A DNA stretch of 50,034 nucleotides, taken from the NCBI GenBank assembly GCA_016871445.1, contig VHDH01000012.1:1-50034 (forward strand), read 5' to 3'. This DNA comes from Verrucomicrobiota bacterium (GTDB lineage: Bacteria; Verrucomicrobiota; Verrucomicrobiia; Limisphaerales; SXTU01). Positions within the stretch are counted from its first letter, which is position 1, and every line of letters starts with the position of its first letter. The notes beneath the pieces are model-generated. The model saw only the letters and a program-made list of their open reading frames with translations. It made no database searches and was not told the origin of the DNA. A program made the translations under genes and the position numbers. Shown piece by piece: positions 1 to 8,212 of this stretch.

Positions 1-54
1 AGTGCCTTGAAGCAAGCCAATGGCAAACTGATTTGTGGGGTAACAAGGCGGTAG

Positions 55-90
55 AAACAAAAAACCCCTGCCGGTTACCCGGCAGGGGGT
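55..90 (-). terminator. Rho-independent terminator of the porin gene
   Basis: A perfect 10-bp GC-rich stem (arms 65-74 and 79-88) with a 4-nt loop is followed, reading the minus strand, by a T-rich tail (TTTTTTGTTT, 64-55). It lies 21 bp past the porin stop codon, which is the expected place for an intrinsic terminator. It is the only textbook terminator I see in the window. Confidence 0.92.
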
Positions 91-110
91 GTTACTGAGC
101 GAGGCTCAGA

Positions 111-1298
111 TTAGAACTTGTAAACCAAGCTCAACGCAACCAAGTGGGCGTTGTTGTTACCCACGCCGACGGCGCCGCTGTTCACGTTGCCGGGAAGGCT
201 ACGGCCAGCACTGCAATCGTGATCCCAGCGATACTCGAGGCGGCTGAGGACGTTAGCCCAGAGCTGGTAGTCAGCCGTGATGGTGGTGGCGAGGATTTCA
301 GCGCCAGCCGCAGAGGCGGCGACACCACCGAGAGCGAGTCCGCCACCGCCATTATCGAAGTATTCAACGCGGGTGTTGAGCGACAGCTTCTCGATGCCAA
401 CGTTTTTGAACGTCAGGTAAGCAGCCAGAGAGGCAGTGTCGGCTGCATTCTCCCTGCGGATGAGGTCGTAAGCGACTCCGAGTTTGACGCTCTCCGAGAA
501 AGTCGGGAGCGAGCCGCTCACGTGAATGTTTTGGAAGCTTTGAGCAGCGGCAGCAGCGGCGCCAGTCTGTCCAGTGACGACGCCGGCGTTGAGCGTGGCG
601 CCCTTCAGGAAGCCAAAGCTGTCCGGAGCGGTGAGGCTCACGCTGCCCAGGTAGGTCTTTTGTGATTGAACGGTGCGGCGGAAGCCAAGACCAGTGTTTT
701 GGGCGTTAACGACACCACCCTGGATGCTCATCACGTCGTTCACCTTGTAGCTGGCCAAGATGCCTTCGTGCTGGAAGGGGCCAACGGTGTAGGCGTAGCT
801 GCGGCTGTAGTTCGGGTTGTCAGGGCTGTTATTGCCTTCGTAACCAACGATGGTGTTGAAGGTGCCGACCTTGACGGTGAGACCATTGCCCACAGGGACG
901 TTCAAGGCGATGTAGCCCTGAGCGAGCGAAATATTGCCCGCCGTGCCACCGCCGCCCAGCGTGTTGCCGAGCACACCAGCATCTGGACCCATCCAAATTT
1001 CAGCGAGGTAACCGGCAGACCATTCACCCTCATCAAGGGGCTTCTGAATGGTGAGTTGGATTACGTCCAGGTTAAAACCATCGCCCTTGCCAGCGAGGTA
1101 GGAAGAACCGGCCGCACCGGCGAAGCCAGTGGATTGACCCGGGTTCCAGTGAACCGACGTGCTAACGTAACCGCTGATTTGCGTGCCGGAGATGGCCGTG
1201 AGCACTTGGTTCGACGGCTTTTCTTCCGCTTGAGCAACCGCGCCGAAGCTGATCACGCCTGCGGCGGCCAGCCCCATTGTCCATTGATTGACTTTCAT
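111..1298 (-). CDS. Outer-membrane beta-barrel porin (OmpL-like / BBP2 type)
   Basis: A 395-residue secreted protein. Residues 1-24 form a signal peptide ending in AQA. The mature part is rich in Gly, aromatic and alternating polar/apolar residues typical of beta strands, and it ends in Phe (LVYKF), the C-terminal aromatic signature of outer-membrane barrels. It resembles the 'putative beta-barrel porin 2' family common in Verrucomicrobiota and Planctomycetota; substrate unknown. The open frame runs 82 codons further upstream, but I chose the ATG at 1298 because it begins the signal peptide and has a strong Shine-Dalgarno (AGAGGA) about 9 bp before it. It is the last gene on this strand after the Mla-type transport genes and has its own terminator, so it may be both co-transcribed and separately expressed from the 190-bp gap. 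Confidence 0.88.
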   Translation of the reverse strand: MKVNQWTMGLAAAGVISFGAVAQAEEKPSNQVLTAISGTQISGYVSTSVHWNPGQSTGFAGAAGSSYLAGKGDGFNLDVIQLTIQKPLDEGEWSAGYLAEIWMGPDAGVLGNTLGGGGTAGNISLAQGYIALNVPVGNGLTVKVGTFNTIVGYEGNNSPDNPNYSRSYAYTVGPFQHEGILASYKVNDVMSIQGGVVNAQNTGLGFRRTVQSQKTYLGSVSLTAPDSFGFLKGATLNAGVVTGQTGAAAAAAQSFQNIHVSGSLPTFSESVKLGVAYDLIRRENAADTASLAAYLTFKNVGIEKLSLNTRVEYFDNGGGGLALGGVAASAAGAEILATTITADYQLWANVLSRLEYRWDHDCSAGRSLPGNVNSGAVGVGNNNAHLVALSLVYKF

Positions 1299-1354
1299 TT
1301 TTGTTAGTTCCTCTTTCGAGTTGTTGACTGTTAGTTTCTTTGCGTTTTGCTTGC

Positions 1355-1373
1355 GGGCAAAAACCGTTTGCCC
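1355..1373. promoter_or_regulatory. Inverted repeat in the porin leader
   Basis: GGGCAAA (1355-1361) and TTTGCCC (1367-1373) form a perfect 7-bp inverted repeat with a 5-nt spacer, 57 bp upstream of the porin start. It could be an operator for a dimeric regulator or a hairpin in the 5' leader of the porin mRNA. No regulator can be assigned from the sequence. Confidence 0.4.
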
Positions 1374-1432
1374 ACACACCAAGAACGGTGCATTGGGGAG
1401 GAAATTAGCAATCAGCCGGGGTTTGGCAACTG

Positions 1433-1471
1433 TTTTTTTTGTTTTTTTTGCCCCCCCCCGGCGGGGCAAAA
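1433..1471. repeat. Homopolymer tracts and hairpin between mlaD-like and porin genes
   Basis: Two runs of eight T (1433-1440, 1442-1449) are followed by nine C (1451-1459). Arms TTTTGCCCC (1446-1454) and GGGGCAAAA (1463-1471) can form a 9-bp hairpin. It lies about 20 bp past the stop of the MCE protein on the minus strand. The tail on that strand is A-rich, not T-rich, so it is not a canonical terminator there. Tracts like these are prone to slippage. Confidence 0.5.
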
Positions 1472-1489
1472 GGTTGCGTCCAGGGGAGA

Positions 1490-2704
1490 TCACTTGGCCG
1501 GCTTGGAGGGGGGCTTTTCCTTGAAAGTCGAGCGCAGCAGCCAATGGCGCTTGAGGCCCTGCACCAAGTCGTCCGTGTGGATGATAGCGGAGGAAATCTC
1601 GGTCAGCAGGTTGGTGTTGGCGGCCACTTGGGCATTCAGATTGCTGGTGAGGTTGGCGAGGTTGGATAGCGAAAGGTCCAAGTTCAGGGCGAGCTTGGTG
1701 AAGTTGGTGTCGGCCTGAGCTAAGGTGCCGTCGGCGGTTTGCATGAGGCGGCGCGTCTCGGCGAGGGTGGAATTGGCGTTGCTAAAGGTGGTGCGGGCCT
1801 CGGCCAGCGTGGCGCGGACCGAGGCCAGCGTTTGATCGGCAGCGGTGTTCAGGTTCGTCGGCAGCAGCCAGGTGCCGAGCGAGCCGGCGGGGTTGGTAAG
1901 GTTGGCGGTGATGCGGTGAACGTTCGCGCTGACGGGGTGGAAACTGGCAACCAGGTGGTTGGCATTGCTGGCGATGGGCTGCAGCTCAGCGATGCGCGTG
2001 TCGAGGTTTGAGAGGGTGCGCGTGGTGGTGGCCAGCAGCGCGACGACTTGGTTGGTGAGGCTCAGAATGTTGGGCAAGGCGGCCTCAGCCTGCGTGACGA
2101 GCTTTTCCGCACGCTGAGCGAATGCGGGCGATTCGTTGGCGATGATGTGATACGGCGCGGAACCGGCGGACCAGTTGGTGTAAGTGGCGGCCGGTTCGTG
2201 CCAGATCCGGGTGATGAGCTTGCCTTTTATCTCGTAGGCGGCGCGCAAGTTCTTCTTGGAGCCGTCCGAGTTGGTATAGCCGTTCCAGCCGCCGGGCATG
2301 ATCTCCAAATAACGCCCACTGAGCAGATCCGCGCCCACGCGCACGCGCGAATCATTCCAGATGTAACCAATGGAGTGGCTGCGGACGATGAATTCCACAT
2401 ACACGAAATGTCCTTCGTAGTATTCGCCGGAGTCCGGCGGCACCGGGCGGATGCGCGTGATCTCACCGGCATCAAAGCCCATCAGCTTGATCTTGTCGCC
2501 CTCCTTGAGGCCCGCCGCGCTGTCGACATAGGTGTAAAACGGCGCGCGCAAGTCGAACCAGCCCCGGTTTTCCGCCGTGTGATAGAGGTAATAGCCAAAG
2601 CCGGAGAGCAGCAGCACGGTGGCGAGGATGACAAACACGCCAACGGCGTGCTCCACGCGGCCAAGCCGGGTGCGGAGTTGCGGGGTGAGGTCTTGCAGTG
2701 CCAT
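1490..2704 (-). CDS. mlaD: MlaD family (MCE domain) lipid transport protein
   Basis: A 404-residue inner-membrane-anchored MCE protein, expected to bind phospholipid for a MlaEF-type transporter. One membrane helix spans about residues 20-41. The MCE domain follows (about 48-150), with the typical 'aGLkeGdkV...G...G.I' pattern (AAGLKEGDKIKLMGFDAGEI). It has a longer loop than E. coli MlaD, with the LLSGRYLEI core at about 128-137. Residues 190-380 are a long alpha-helical, Asn/Leu/Thr-rich region resembling the tunnel-forming helical tails of longer MCE proteins. It starts 34 bp after the stop of the ATPase gene and is the third gene of the mlaE-ATPase-mlaD operon. The symbol is by family only. 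Confidence 0.88.
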   Translation of the reverse strand: MALQDLTPQLRTRLGRVEHAVGVFVILATVLLLSGFGYYLYHTAENRGWFDLRAPFYTYVDSAAGLKEGDKIKLMGFDAGEITRIRPVPPDSGEYYEGHFVYVEFIVRSHSIGYIWNDSRVRVGADLLSGRYLEIMPGGWNGYTNSDGSKKNLRAAYEIKGKLITRIWHEPAATYTNWSAGSAPYHIIANESPAFAQRAEKLVTQAEAALPNILSLTNQVVALLATTTRTLSNLDTRIAELQPIASNANHLVASFHPVSANVHRITANLTNPAGSLGTWLLPTNLNTAADQTLASVRATLAEARTTFSNANSTLAETRRLMQTADGTLAQADTNFTKLALNLDLSLSNLANLTSNLNAQVAANTNLLTEISSAIIHTDDLVQGLKRHWLLRSTFKEKPPSKPAK

Positions 2705-2738
2705 GGCTAATTAGGGGACGGAGATGTTTGTGCGGCGC

Positions 2739-3524
2739 TCATGCAGCCAGAAATTCGCGGATAGTGGATTCCTCGCTGGCGATTAGTTCCGTGCGTCCGC
2801 CCAACGACAACCACCGACGGCCTTGCAACAAGGCGAACTGTCGCGCTTGGTCGCGCCACAGGCGCAAGTCATCCGTCGTGGCCACGATGGCAAGTGGACG
2901 TCCGCCCAGCCAGGCGTGGCCGGCGTTGAACGCGGCCAACGTGTCGAGCCACCAACGGACCTGGCGCGGGTCAAGGCCAGCCAATGGGTTGTCTAGCAAC
3001 AGCACTTCGGGCCGAAGCACGAGCGCGCGGGCGAGGGCGACGCGCTGTCGCCATCCGCGATTAAGCTGGCCCGCCAGCTGCGGCGCGGAGTCCGCCAGGC
3101 CCGTGAGCGCCAGCACGGTCTCGACGGCCTCGTTGGTTTCCTCGGCCGGGCAGTTGCGATGATAGCGCAGGGGCAGCGCGATGTTCTCCCGCACGGTCAT
3201 CTGCGGGAACAGCCGCCCGCCGTTTTCAAACACCACGCCCATCCGCAGCCGTGCCGCCACCAACTCCGGTTGCGTCATCACCGTGATGTCCTCACCAAAG
3301 AGCAAATGCTGCCCGCCTGACGGATGCTGCAAGCCGGCCACCGTCGTTAGCCAATCGCTTTTTCCCGACCAATGCCAGCCGCCGACCGCCCAATATTCGC
3401 CCGGCCGCAACTGCCAACTTACCCGCTCAACCAGGGCCACGTCAGGCTCCAGCACGGCTGCAATGTCCGCCTGCACCAACTCGATTAGCGGCGCAGCAGC
3501 ATCGATGGAGGCAGGCGTATTCAC
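2739..3524 (-). CDS. Mla-type ABC transporter ATP-binding protein with degenerate catalytic motifs
   Basis: A 261-residue ABC ATPase-like subunit in the MlaF position. Translation most likely starts at GTG 3524, which overlaps the permease stop by 4 nt; the open frame continues upstream only antiparallel to the permease gene's own frame. Walker A is present but odd (GWHWSGKSD, about 49-57). Expected catalytic positions differ from the family norm: Glu100 where the Q-loop Gln should be (VFENGGRLFP), LNRGW (154-158) in place of LSGGQ, Asp178-Asn179 in Walker B where the catalytic Glu should follow Asp, and Thr217 at the H-loop His. Walker B Asp, D-loop (LAGLD) and the fold pattern are intact, so the gene is not broken. 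It may hydrolyse ATP poorly or only bind it, or use a second subunit. Confidence 0.87.
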   Translation of the reverse strand: MNTPASIDAAAPLIELVQADIAAVLEPDVALVERVSWQLRPGEYWAVGGWHWSGKSDWLTTVAGLQHPSGGQHLLFGEDITVMTQPELVAARLRMGVVFENGGRLFPQMTVRENIALPLRYHRNCPAEETNEAVETVLALTGLADSAPQLAGQLNRGWRQRVALARALVLRPEVLLLDNPLAGLDPRQVRWWLDTLAAFNAGHAWLGGRPLAIVATTDDLRLWRDQARQFALLQGRRWLSLGGRTELIASEESTIREFLAA

Positions 3525-4381
3525 ATCACAACATAGACCAAGATGAACAAGGCGTCCGCCGCCACACAACCCGCCACGCTCTGCGCCACCGCGCGCGTGG
3601 TCGCATCGGACACATCCTCCAACCGCAACGGTTGCGCCAGCCCTTGAAAACAGGTCACCGTCGCGATGATTGCCCCGAACGTCGCCGTTTTCAACGCGAG
3701 CAACGCAAAATCTTCCCACCGCAAAGCGCGGGCGATTTGGTTGAAGTAATCTCCCGGCGTCAACGGCACATCTTGGAGAAAAATGAACAGGTAACCGCTG
3801 AACACCGCCACCAAGATCAAATACACCGTCAGCGAGAAAATCGCCGCCGCCAACCCTATCACGCGCGGCATCACCAAGTAATGCACGGGGTCAATGCCCA
3901 ATGCCTCTAGGGCTTCCACCTCGCCCTGTGCACGGCTGAGGCCCAACTCCACCACGATGGCCGTACCCACGCGCGCCAACACCAACAGGGCCGTCGCCAA
4001 CGGCCCCAGCTCTCGAATCAGCACGGTCACCATCACTGTCCCCGCATATTGCTCTGCCCCAACGCGTTGCAACAGCGAAACTGTCTGCGCCACGATCACC
4101 AACCCCAGTGCCAACCCGAAAAACACCACACCCGGCAGCAGCCGAACGCCGGCGCGGTCAATTTGCGTGCGGATGAGCGGGTGTGTGACCCGCCACGCCG
4201 CGTTGAACTTGGTAAACGTGACGCCAAGGGTGATAAGCGCGAACGCGCCGACGCCCTGAATGGTTTGCAGCAGCCGGAAAATCTGCTGCCCCACGAAGTT
4301 GAGGTAACTGCGGGGCAGTGCCAGCCCGCTTGCCTGTAGCGGCGGTGCGGCGGGCTTGGCGGAGTCTTGATCCACGCGCAC
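3521..4381 (-). CDS. mlaE: MlaE family ABC transporter permease
   Basis: A 286-residue integral membrane permease of the MlaE family, partner of the ATPase and MCE protein downstream. Five to six hydrophobic helices are visible. Family motifs include the coupling-helix region around RELGPLATALLVLARVG (about 128-144) and a GxEVEALEALGIDP-like segment (QGEVEALEALGIDPVHYLV, about 151-169), the signature of the family. The start is a GTG at 4381; no Shine-Dalgarno is evident, and a second GTG six bases downstream is possible. The stop overlaps the ATPase start, indicating translational coupling. It is first in the operon; the promoter should lie in 4382-4510. Confidence 0.93.
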   Translation of the reverse strand: MRVDQDSAKPAAPPLQASGLALPRSYLNFVGQQIFRLLQTIQGVGAFALITLGVTFTKFNAAWRVTHPLIRTQIDRAGVRLLPGVVFFGLALGLVIVAQTVSLLQRVGAEQYAGTVMVTVLIRELGPLATALLVLARVGTAIVVELGLSRAQGEVEALEALGIDPVHYLVMPRVIGLAAAIFSLTVYLILVAVFSGYLFIFLQDVPLTPGDYFNQIARALRWEDFALLALKTATFGAIIATVTCFQGLAQPLRLEDVSDATTRAVAQSVAGCVAADALFILVYVVM

Positions 4382-4510
4382 AGCTTAGGCGGCGCGGGAA
4401 GCGGGGGACAACGAGATTTTGCGTGGCCAGAAAATCCCCAGCGGAAAGCGCCAGCCATGGCACGGGAGACTCGCTGGGCGCTAGGACGATTGGCACACTC
4501 CGCACCTCGC

Positions 4511-5350
4511 TCAGTAATCCTTCAACGCTCCCTTGCGCAGCGCGTCCTTCTCTGGCTCGGGCAGCCCCCGGTTGTAGCGGTAAATCGAATCCTCAAAGTC
4601 ACCATAAAGCGGGTTCGGCAGCACGATGAAGCGTCGACCAAATTCCTTCGCCAGCCGGTCCACCTCGGCAATGCGCGTGGCCGCATCCTTTCCATCGAAG
4701 GCTTCGCTGAAATCATTTAGATTATCGCCCAGCAACAGCACGATCTCGTGCGTCGCGCTGACCGCGGCACGGCGCTTGGCCTTACTACCCTCGGTGGTGC
4801 GCAGCAACAGGTGCGCGTCGTCCGCATTGGGGAATCCCTTTGCCCGTAAATTCGCCAAGGTACCCGCCTGCTCTTCAATGCGGCGATTTGAAACGTAAAA
4901 CACCTCCACCCCGCGCGCCGCGGCGTGCGTGAGAAACTCCACCGCCCCCGCCAGCGCCTCGGCACGGGCGAGATCCACCCACTGCCGCCACGTCGCGGGC
5001 GCGTAACTCTGCCGCGTCTTGACGAGCCGCGCCTGATACGGGCTGTTGTCGAGCACGGTTTCATCCACATCCACGACCACGGCGCGTTTCTTGGGCGCAG
5101 GATTCGCCTTCAACTCCTCGTCCAGCACGCGGCGCGCGAGGTTAAAGGCCTGGTGACACAGCGCGCGATATTCACCCGAACGCTGCACCCACAGCACGGC
5201 TTGTACGGTGTGTTCGTTAGTCGGGTAGCTGGTGGTGGGCGGGGAGGGGGCAAGTTGTGGCGGGGGGCTGGGCCGAGGACATATGCAGGCCGTCAACGCG
5301 CCAGCCAGAAGCGCAAGAACCAAAGCGCGCGAGAAAAGGGTGCCCCTCAT
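4511..5350 (-). CDS. 5'-nucleotidase / acid phosphatase, lipoprotein e(P4) family
   Basis: A 279-residue HAD-superfamily phosphatase. From the ATG at 5350, residues 1-22 are a lipoprotein signal peptide with lipobox LTAC, so the mature protein should be anchored by its Cys to the membrane. The catalytic HAD motif DVDETVLDN (about 98-106) matches the class C acid phosphatase / e(P4) family, which removes phosphate from nucleotides and other monoesters outside the cytoplasm. Motif III-IV appears as LLLGDNLNDF near residue 210. The frame is open 12 codons further upstream, but that start would overlap the preceding gene. The chosen ATG is 4 nt after its stop, so the two are co-transcribed. Confidence 0.9.
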   Translation of the reverse strand: MRGTLFSRALVLALLAGALTACICPRPSPPPQLAPSPPTTSYPTNEHTVQAVLWVQRSGEYRALCHQAFNLARRVLDEELKANPAPKKRAVVVDVDETVLDNSPYQARLVKTRQSYAPATWRQWVDLARAEALAGAVEFLTHAAARGVEVFYVSNRRIEEQAGTLANLRAKGFPNADDAHLLLRTTEGSKAKRRAAVSATHEIVLLLGDNLNDFSEAFDGKDAATRIAEVDRLAKEFGRRFIVLPNPLYGDFEDSIYRYNRGLPEPEKDALRKGALKDY

Positions 5351-5354
5351 TGGT

Positions 5355-6194
5355 TCACTTGCGTTGGTGAGACAGAAACCATTCATAGAGCTTCGGCTGG
5401 TTGTAGGTCACCGTCCACGAATCATGGCCCGCCTCGGGATAGACCGTGAGTTGCACGTCCTTCAGCCCGATTCTTTTGAGCAACGCAGCCAAGCGCTCAG
5501 ATTCCGAGAGCAACACCACCGGGTCTTTCGCACCGTGAAACGCCCAGACCGGCGTGGCCCGCAGCGCCGCCGCCTTGCCGCGCGCGGGCAAGAGAAAATC
5601 AATTGTGTTGCCGCCGCCACAAATGGGCGCAACGGCCGCAAAGCGCTCCGGGGCCTTCGCCAGCAGCGCCCAAGCGCCGTAGCCGCCCATGCTTAGGCCG
5701 GTCAGGTATACGCGGTTCGCATCGACCTGGTGCGCCGCGAGCACGCTGTCGAGCAGGCCGAGGACCGCGTCGCAGTCCCAGGACTGGTCAGCGGGGCATT
5801 GCGGCGAGACGACAATGAACTTCTCCGCGAGCAACATGGTCGCCGCCTCGCGATCCGCGCGGGCAGCGTCGGGCTCGTTCTTTGGCGCAGACGGATTCTT
5901 CTTCACCAGCTTGGGCGGGCCGTGGACGGAAACTTGCGCGAGGTTCGTGCCTCGCTCGCCGGAGCCATGGAGGAAGAGGATGAGTGGCCACCGCTTCGCC
6001 GCCTTTGCATCGTAGCCGGGCGGGAGGTAAAGCAAGTAGTTGAGTTCGGCCTGTCGACTAAACTGGCCGGAATATTTATGACGAGTTTGCATGAGTTCAG
6101 AATCGGGAGCCTGGGCGATGGCAGCGGTCGCGGCGGCGAACAAAAGCACGAAAACGAGCGAGCGCGGGAGGCGGTAAGGGCGGTGCGATGTCAT
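5355..6194 (-). CDS. Secreted alpha/beta-hydrolase esterase
   Basis: A 279-residue protein with a signal peptide (about 1-28, ending AIAQA) and an alpha/beta-hydrolase fold. Visible pieces are the oxyanion-hole segment LFLHGSGERGTN (about 73-84), the nucleophile elbow GLSMGG (Ser about 168), the acid GAKDPV (Asp about 220) and AGHDSW with the catalytic His (about 254). This is the pattern of dienelactone hydrolase/PHB-depolymerase-like esterases, which in Verrucomicrobiota often cleave esters on polysaccharides; substrate unknown. It is upstream of and co-transcribed with the acid phosphatase, and divergent from the RfaH-like gene with 99 bp between. Confidence 0.87.
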   Translation of the reverse strand: MTSHRPYRLPRSLVFVLLFAAATAAIAQAPDSELMQTRHKYSGQFSRQAELNYLLYLPPGYDAKAAKRWPLILFLHGSGERGTNLAQVSVHGPPKLVKKNPSAPKNEPDAARADREAATMLLAEKFIVVSPQCPADQSWDCDAVLGLLDSVLAAHQVDANRVYLTGLSMGGYGAWALLAKAPERFAAVAPICGGGNTIDFLLPARGKAAALRATPVWAFHGAKDPVVLLSESERLAALLKRIGLKDVQLTVYPEAGHDSWTVTYNQPKLYEWFLSHQRK

Positions 6195-6293
6195 AGGAAC
6201 GGATGGAGTATGGCTACGCGCCGCAACCGAGGCAAGCCGCCGGCCTGCAAATGTCTTGTGACGTTGAAATGGGCCGCGTTACGTTGGGCGGGC

Positions 6294-6830
6294 ATGACTG
6301 ATGGTTTGGCAGACGCACCGGCGTGGTATTGCGTGCGGTCGCAGATCAAGCATGAGCACATTGCCGCCGGCCACCTGCGGCAGTTGCCCGGCCTGGAAGT
6401 GTTTTGCCCGCGTGTGCGTTTCCAGCGTGCGACCCGACGTGGCAAGGTGTGGTTCACTGAGGCGATGTTCCCGAATTACCTCTTCGCGCACTTCGCATTG
6501 CGAAACTTGCGCATCATCCAAGCCGCGCACGGCGTGGCGGGAGTAGTGCATTTCGGCAACCACTTCGCCCCGGTGCCCGACGAGGTCATCAGTGATTTAC
6601 GCGAGCACTTGGATGAAACCGACCTGAAAGTTTTCCCCGAGGCAGTTCAGCCCGGCGACGAGGTGGTCATCGCGGACGGCACGTTTATGGGCATCACGGC
6701 AGTGGTGCAACGACTCATGCCCGCGAAGGATCGTGTACGCGTGCTGCTCGAGTTTCTCGGCCGGCCCGTGGAAACCGAACTCGCTTCCGCCAGTCTCGTT
6801 AAAACCGGCGTCAACCCGCGCCTGGTCTAA
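6294..6830 (+). CDS. NusG/RfaH-like transcription antitermination protein
   Basis: A 178-residue NusG paralogue. The N-terminal NGN domain (about 8-110) begins with AWYCVRSQIKHEHIAAGHL and contains EVFCPRVRF and the MFPNYLFAHF core typical of RfaH/UpxY-type factors. A KOW domain follows (about 123-178), with PGDEVVIADGTFMG. Such specialised NusG proteins load onto RNA polymerase to let it read through long polysaccharide operons. The open frame extends far upstream, but the NGN domain begins just after ATG 6294, which has a weak GGGCGGG ahead. It is 14 bp from the sugar aminotransferase gene, which supports a polysaccharide role. Confidence 0.9.
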   Translation: MTDGLADAPAWYCVRSQIKHEHIAAGHLRQLPGLEVFCPRVRFQRATRRGKVWFTEAMFPNYLFAHFALRNLRIIQAAHGVAGVVHFGNHFAPVPDEVISDLREHLDETDLKVFPEAVQPGDEVVIADGTFMGITAVVQRLMPAKDRVRVLLEFLGRPVETELASASLVKTGVNPRLV

Positions 6831-6844
6831 CCTCCTTATTCCTC

Positions 6845-7978
6845 ATGGCCGTCCCGCTCTTTGACATCAAGCCCCAGAACCAAGCCCTCGCCGAGGATCT
6901 ACAGGCCGCGTTCACGCGCGTGCTTGCATCCGGCCAGTTCATCCTCGGTCCCGAGGTACAGAACTTTGAGCGGCAATGCGCGGAATACCTCCAGGTGCGG
7001 CACGCACTGGGGATTTCCTCCGGCACGGACGCCATTCTGCTCGCGCTCATGGCGCTGGGGATTGGACCGGGCGACGAGGTAATCTGCCCGAGCTTCACGT
7101 TTTTCGCCACCGCTGGCTGCGTCGCACGCACCGGCGCAACCCCGGTCTTCTGCGACGTGCGAGCAGACACCTTCAACCTCGACGTGGCCGACGCCGCGCG
7201 CCGCATCACGCCGCGCACGAAGGCCATCATGCCGGTGCATCTGTACGGGCAAGCGGCGGACATGGCGGCCGTGAACGAACTCGCTTGCCGACATGGCCTT
7301 AAAGTTATCGAGGACGCTGCACAGGCAGTCGGGGCTACGCAAGGCGGCCAACACATCGGCAGCCTCGGTCACTGCGGCGCGTTTAGCTTTTTCCCGACCA
7401 AAAATCTTGGCGCGTTTGGCGATGCTGGCCTGTTTACGACGAACGATGACGCGCTCGCCGAGCACGCCCGGCTCCTGCGTATGCACGGGGCGTATCCGAA
7501 GTATTACCACCGGTGGATCGGAGGAAATTTCCGGCTCGACGCCGTGCACGCCGCATTATTGGCGGTCAAGCTGCCGCATCTGGACGGCTTTGCCCGGCGA
7601 CGCGCGGCAAACGCGGCGCGTTACACGGAATATTTCGCCAAGCTGCCCAGCATCGGCGCACGGCTTATTCTCCCGGCAGCCCAGCCCGGCAATGGCCACA
7701 CGTGGAATCAATACACGGTGCGCGTTCCCGGCGCGGGCCGGCGTGACGCGCTGCGCGACTGGCTCGCCGCGCGGCAAATCGGCACAGAGATTTACTACCC
7801 CGTGCCACTGCACGCGCAGGCGTGCTTCGCGGCACTCGGGCAGACCGACGCGGATCTGCCAGTGTCTGCACGGCTGGCGAGCGAGGCCTTGAGCATCCCC
7901 ATTTTTCCCGAGTTGACCACAACTCAGCAAGACGAGGTGATCGGGGCAGTCACTGAGTTCATCGGGGCGGGGAGGTGA
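6845..7978 (+). CDS. DegT/DnrJ/EryC1/StrS family sugar aminotransferase
   Basis: A 377-residue PLP-dependent aminotransferase of the sensory/sugar type, which aminates nucleotide-linked keto-sugars for surface glycans. Visible motifs are FILGPEVQNFE (about 32-42), SSGTDAILLAL (about 58-68), PSFTFFATA (about 84-92), PVHLYGQAADM (about 129-139), EDAAQAVGA (about 156-164) and the PLP-lysine segment FFPTKNLGAFGDAG (Lys about 185). Length is normal for the family. Together with the RfaH-like gene it forms a two-gene unit separated from the main polysaccharide cluster (40-49 kb). The precise sugar cannot be deduced; it resembles the QdtB/FdtB group (3-amino-3,6-dideoxyhexose). Confidence 0.93.
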   Translation: MAVPLFDIKPQNQALAEDLQAAFTRVLASGQFILGPEVQNFERQCAEYLQVRHALGISSGTDAILLALMALGIGPGDEVICPSFTFFATAGCVARTGATPVFCDVRADTFNLDVADAARRITPRTKAIMPVHLYGQAADMAAVNELACRHGLKVIEDAAQAVGATQGGQHIGSLGHCGAFSFFPTKNLGAFGDAGLFTTNDDALAEHARLLRMHGAYPKYYHRWIGGNFRLDAVHAALLAVKLPHLDGFARRRAANAARYTEYFAKLPSIGARLILPAAQPGNGHTWNQYTVRVPGAGRRDALRDWLAARQIGTEIYYPVPLHAQACFAALGQTDADLPVSARLASEALSIPIFPELTTTQQDEVIGAVTEFIGAGR

Positions 7979-8212
7979 GGAACCTTCGCAGGCGAAAAGC
8001 GCAGGGCAGCATAGAAAGCCATGCTCTCAGAGAGCGCGGATGTTGAGCAACGGGGCTGTCGCGCCGCAGCCGCAAAATCCCGCATAACTCATGAGTTCAA
8101 ACTTCGCGCCCAGGGCCAGTGGCCCACTGAACGTCCGAGGCTGAAGCGAGAGCATTGGGCAAGCGTCAGTAAACCGAAGCAAAATTTTACCTACTCTCAC
8201 CCATCCCCATCT

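Noticed and set aside
144-1307. Open frames on the plus strand across the porin region
   Set aside because: They are antisense to a gene with clear signal peptide, terminator and family features; translations lack any domain.
8023-8035. GCTCTC-A-GAGAGC mini-hairpin upstream of the DUF3500 gene
   Set aside because: Only 6 bp, could occur by chance; no terminator or riboswitch context.
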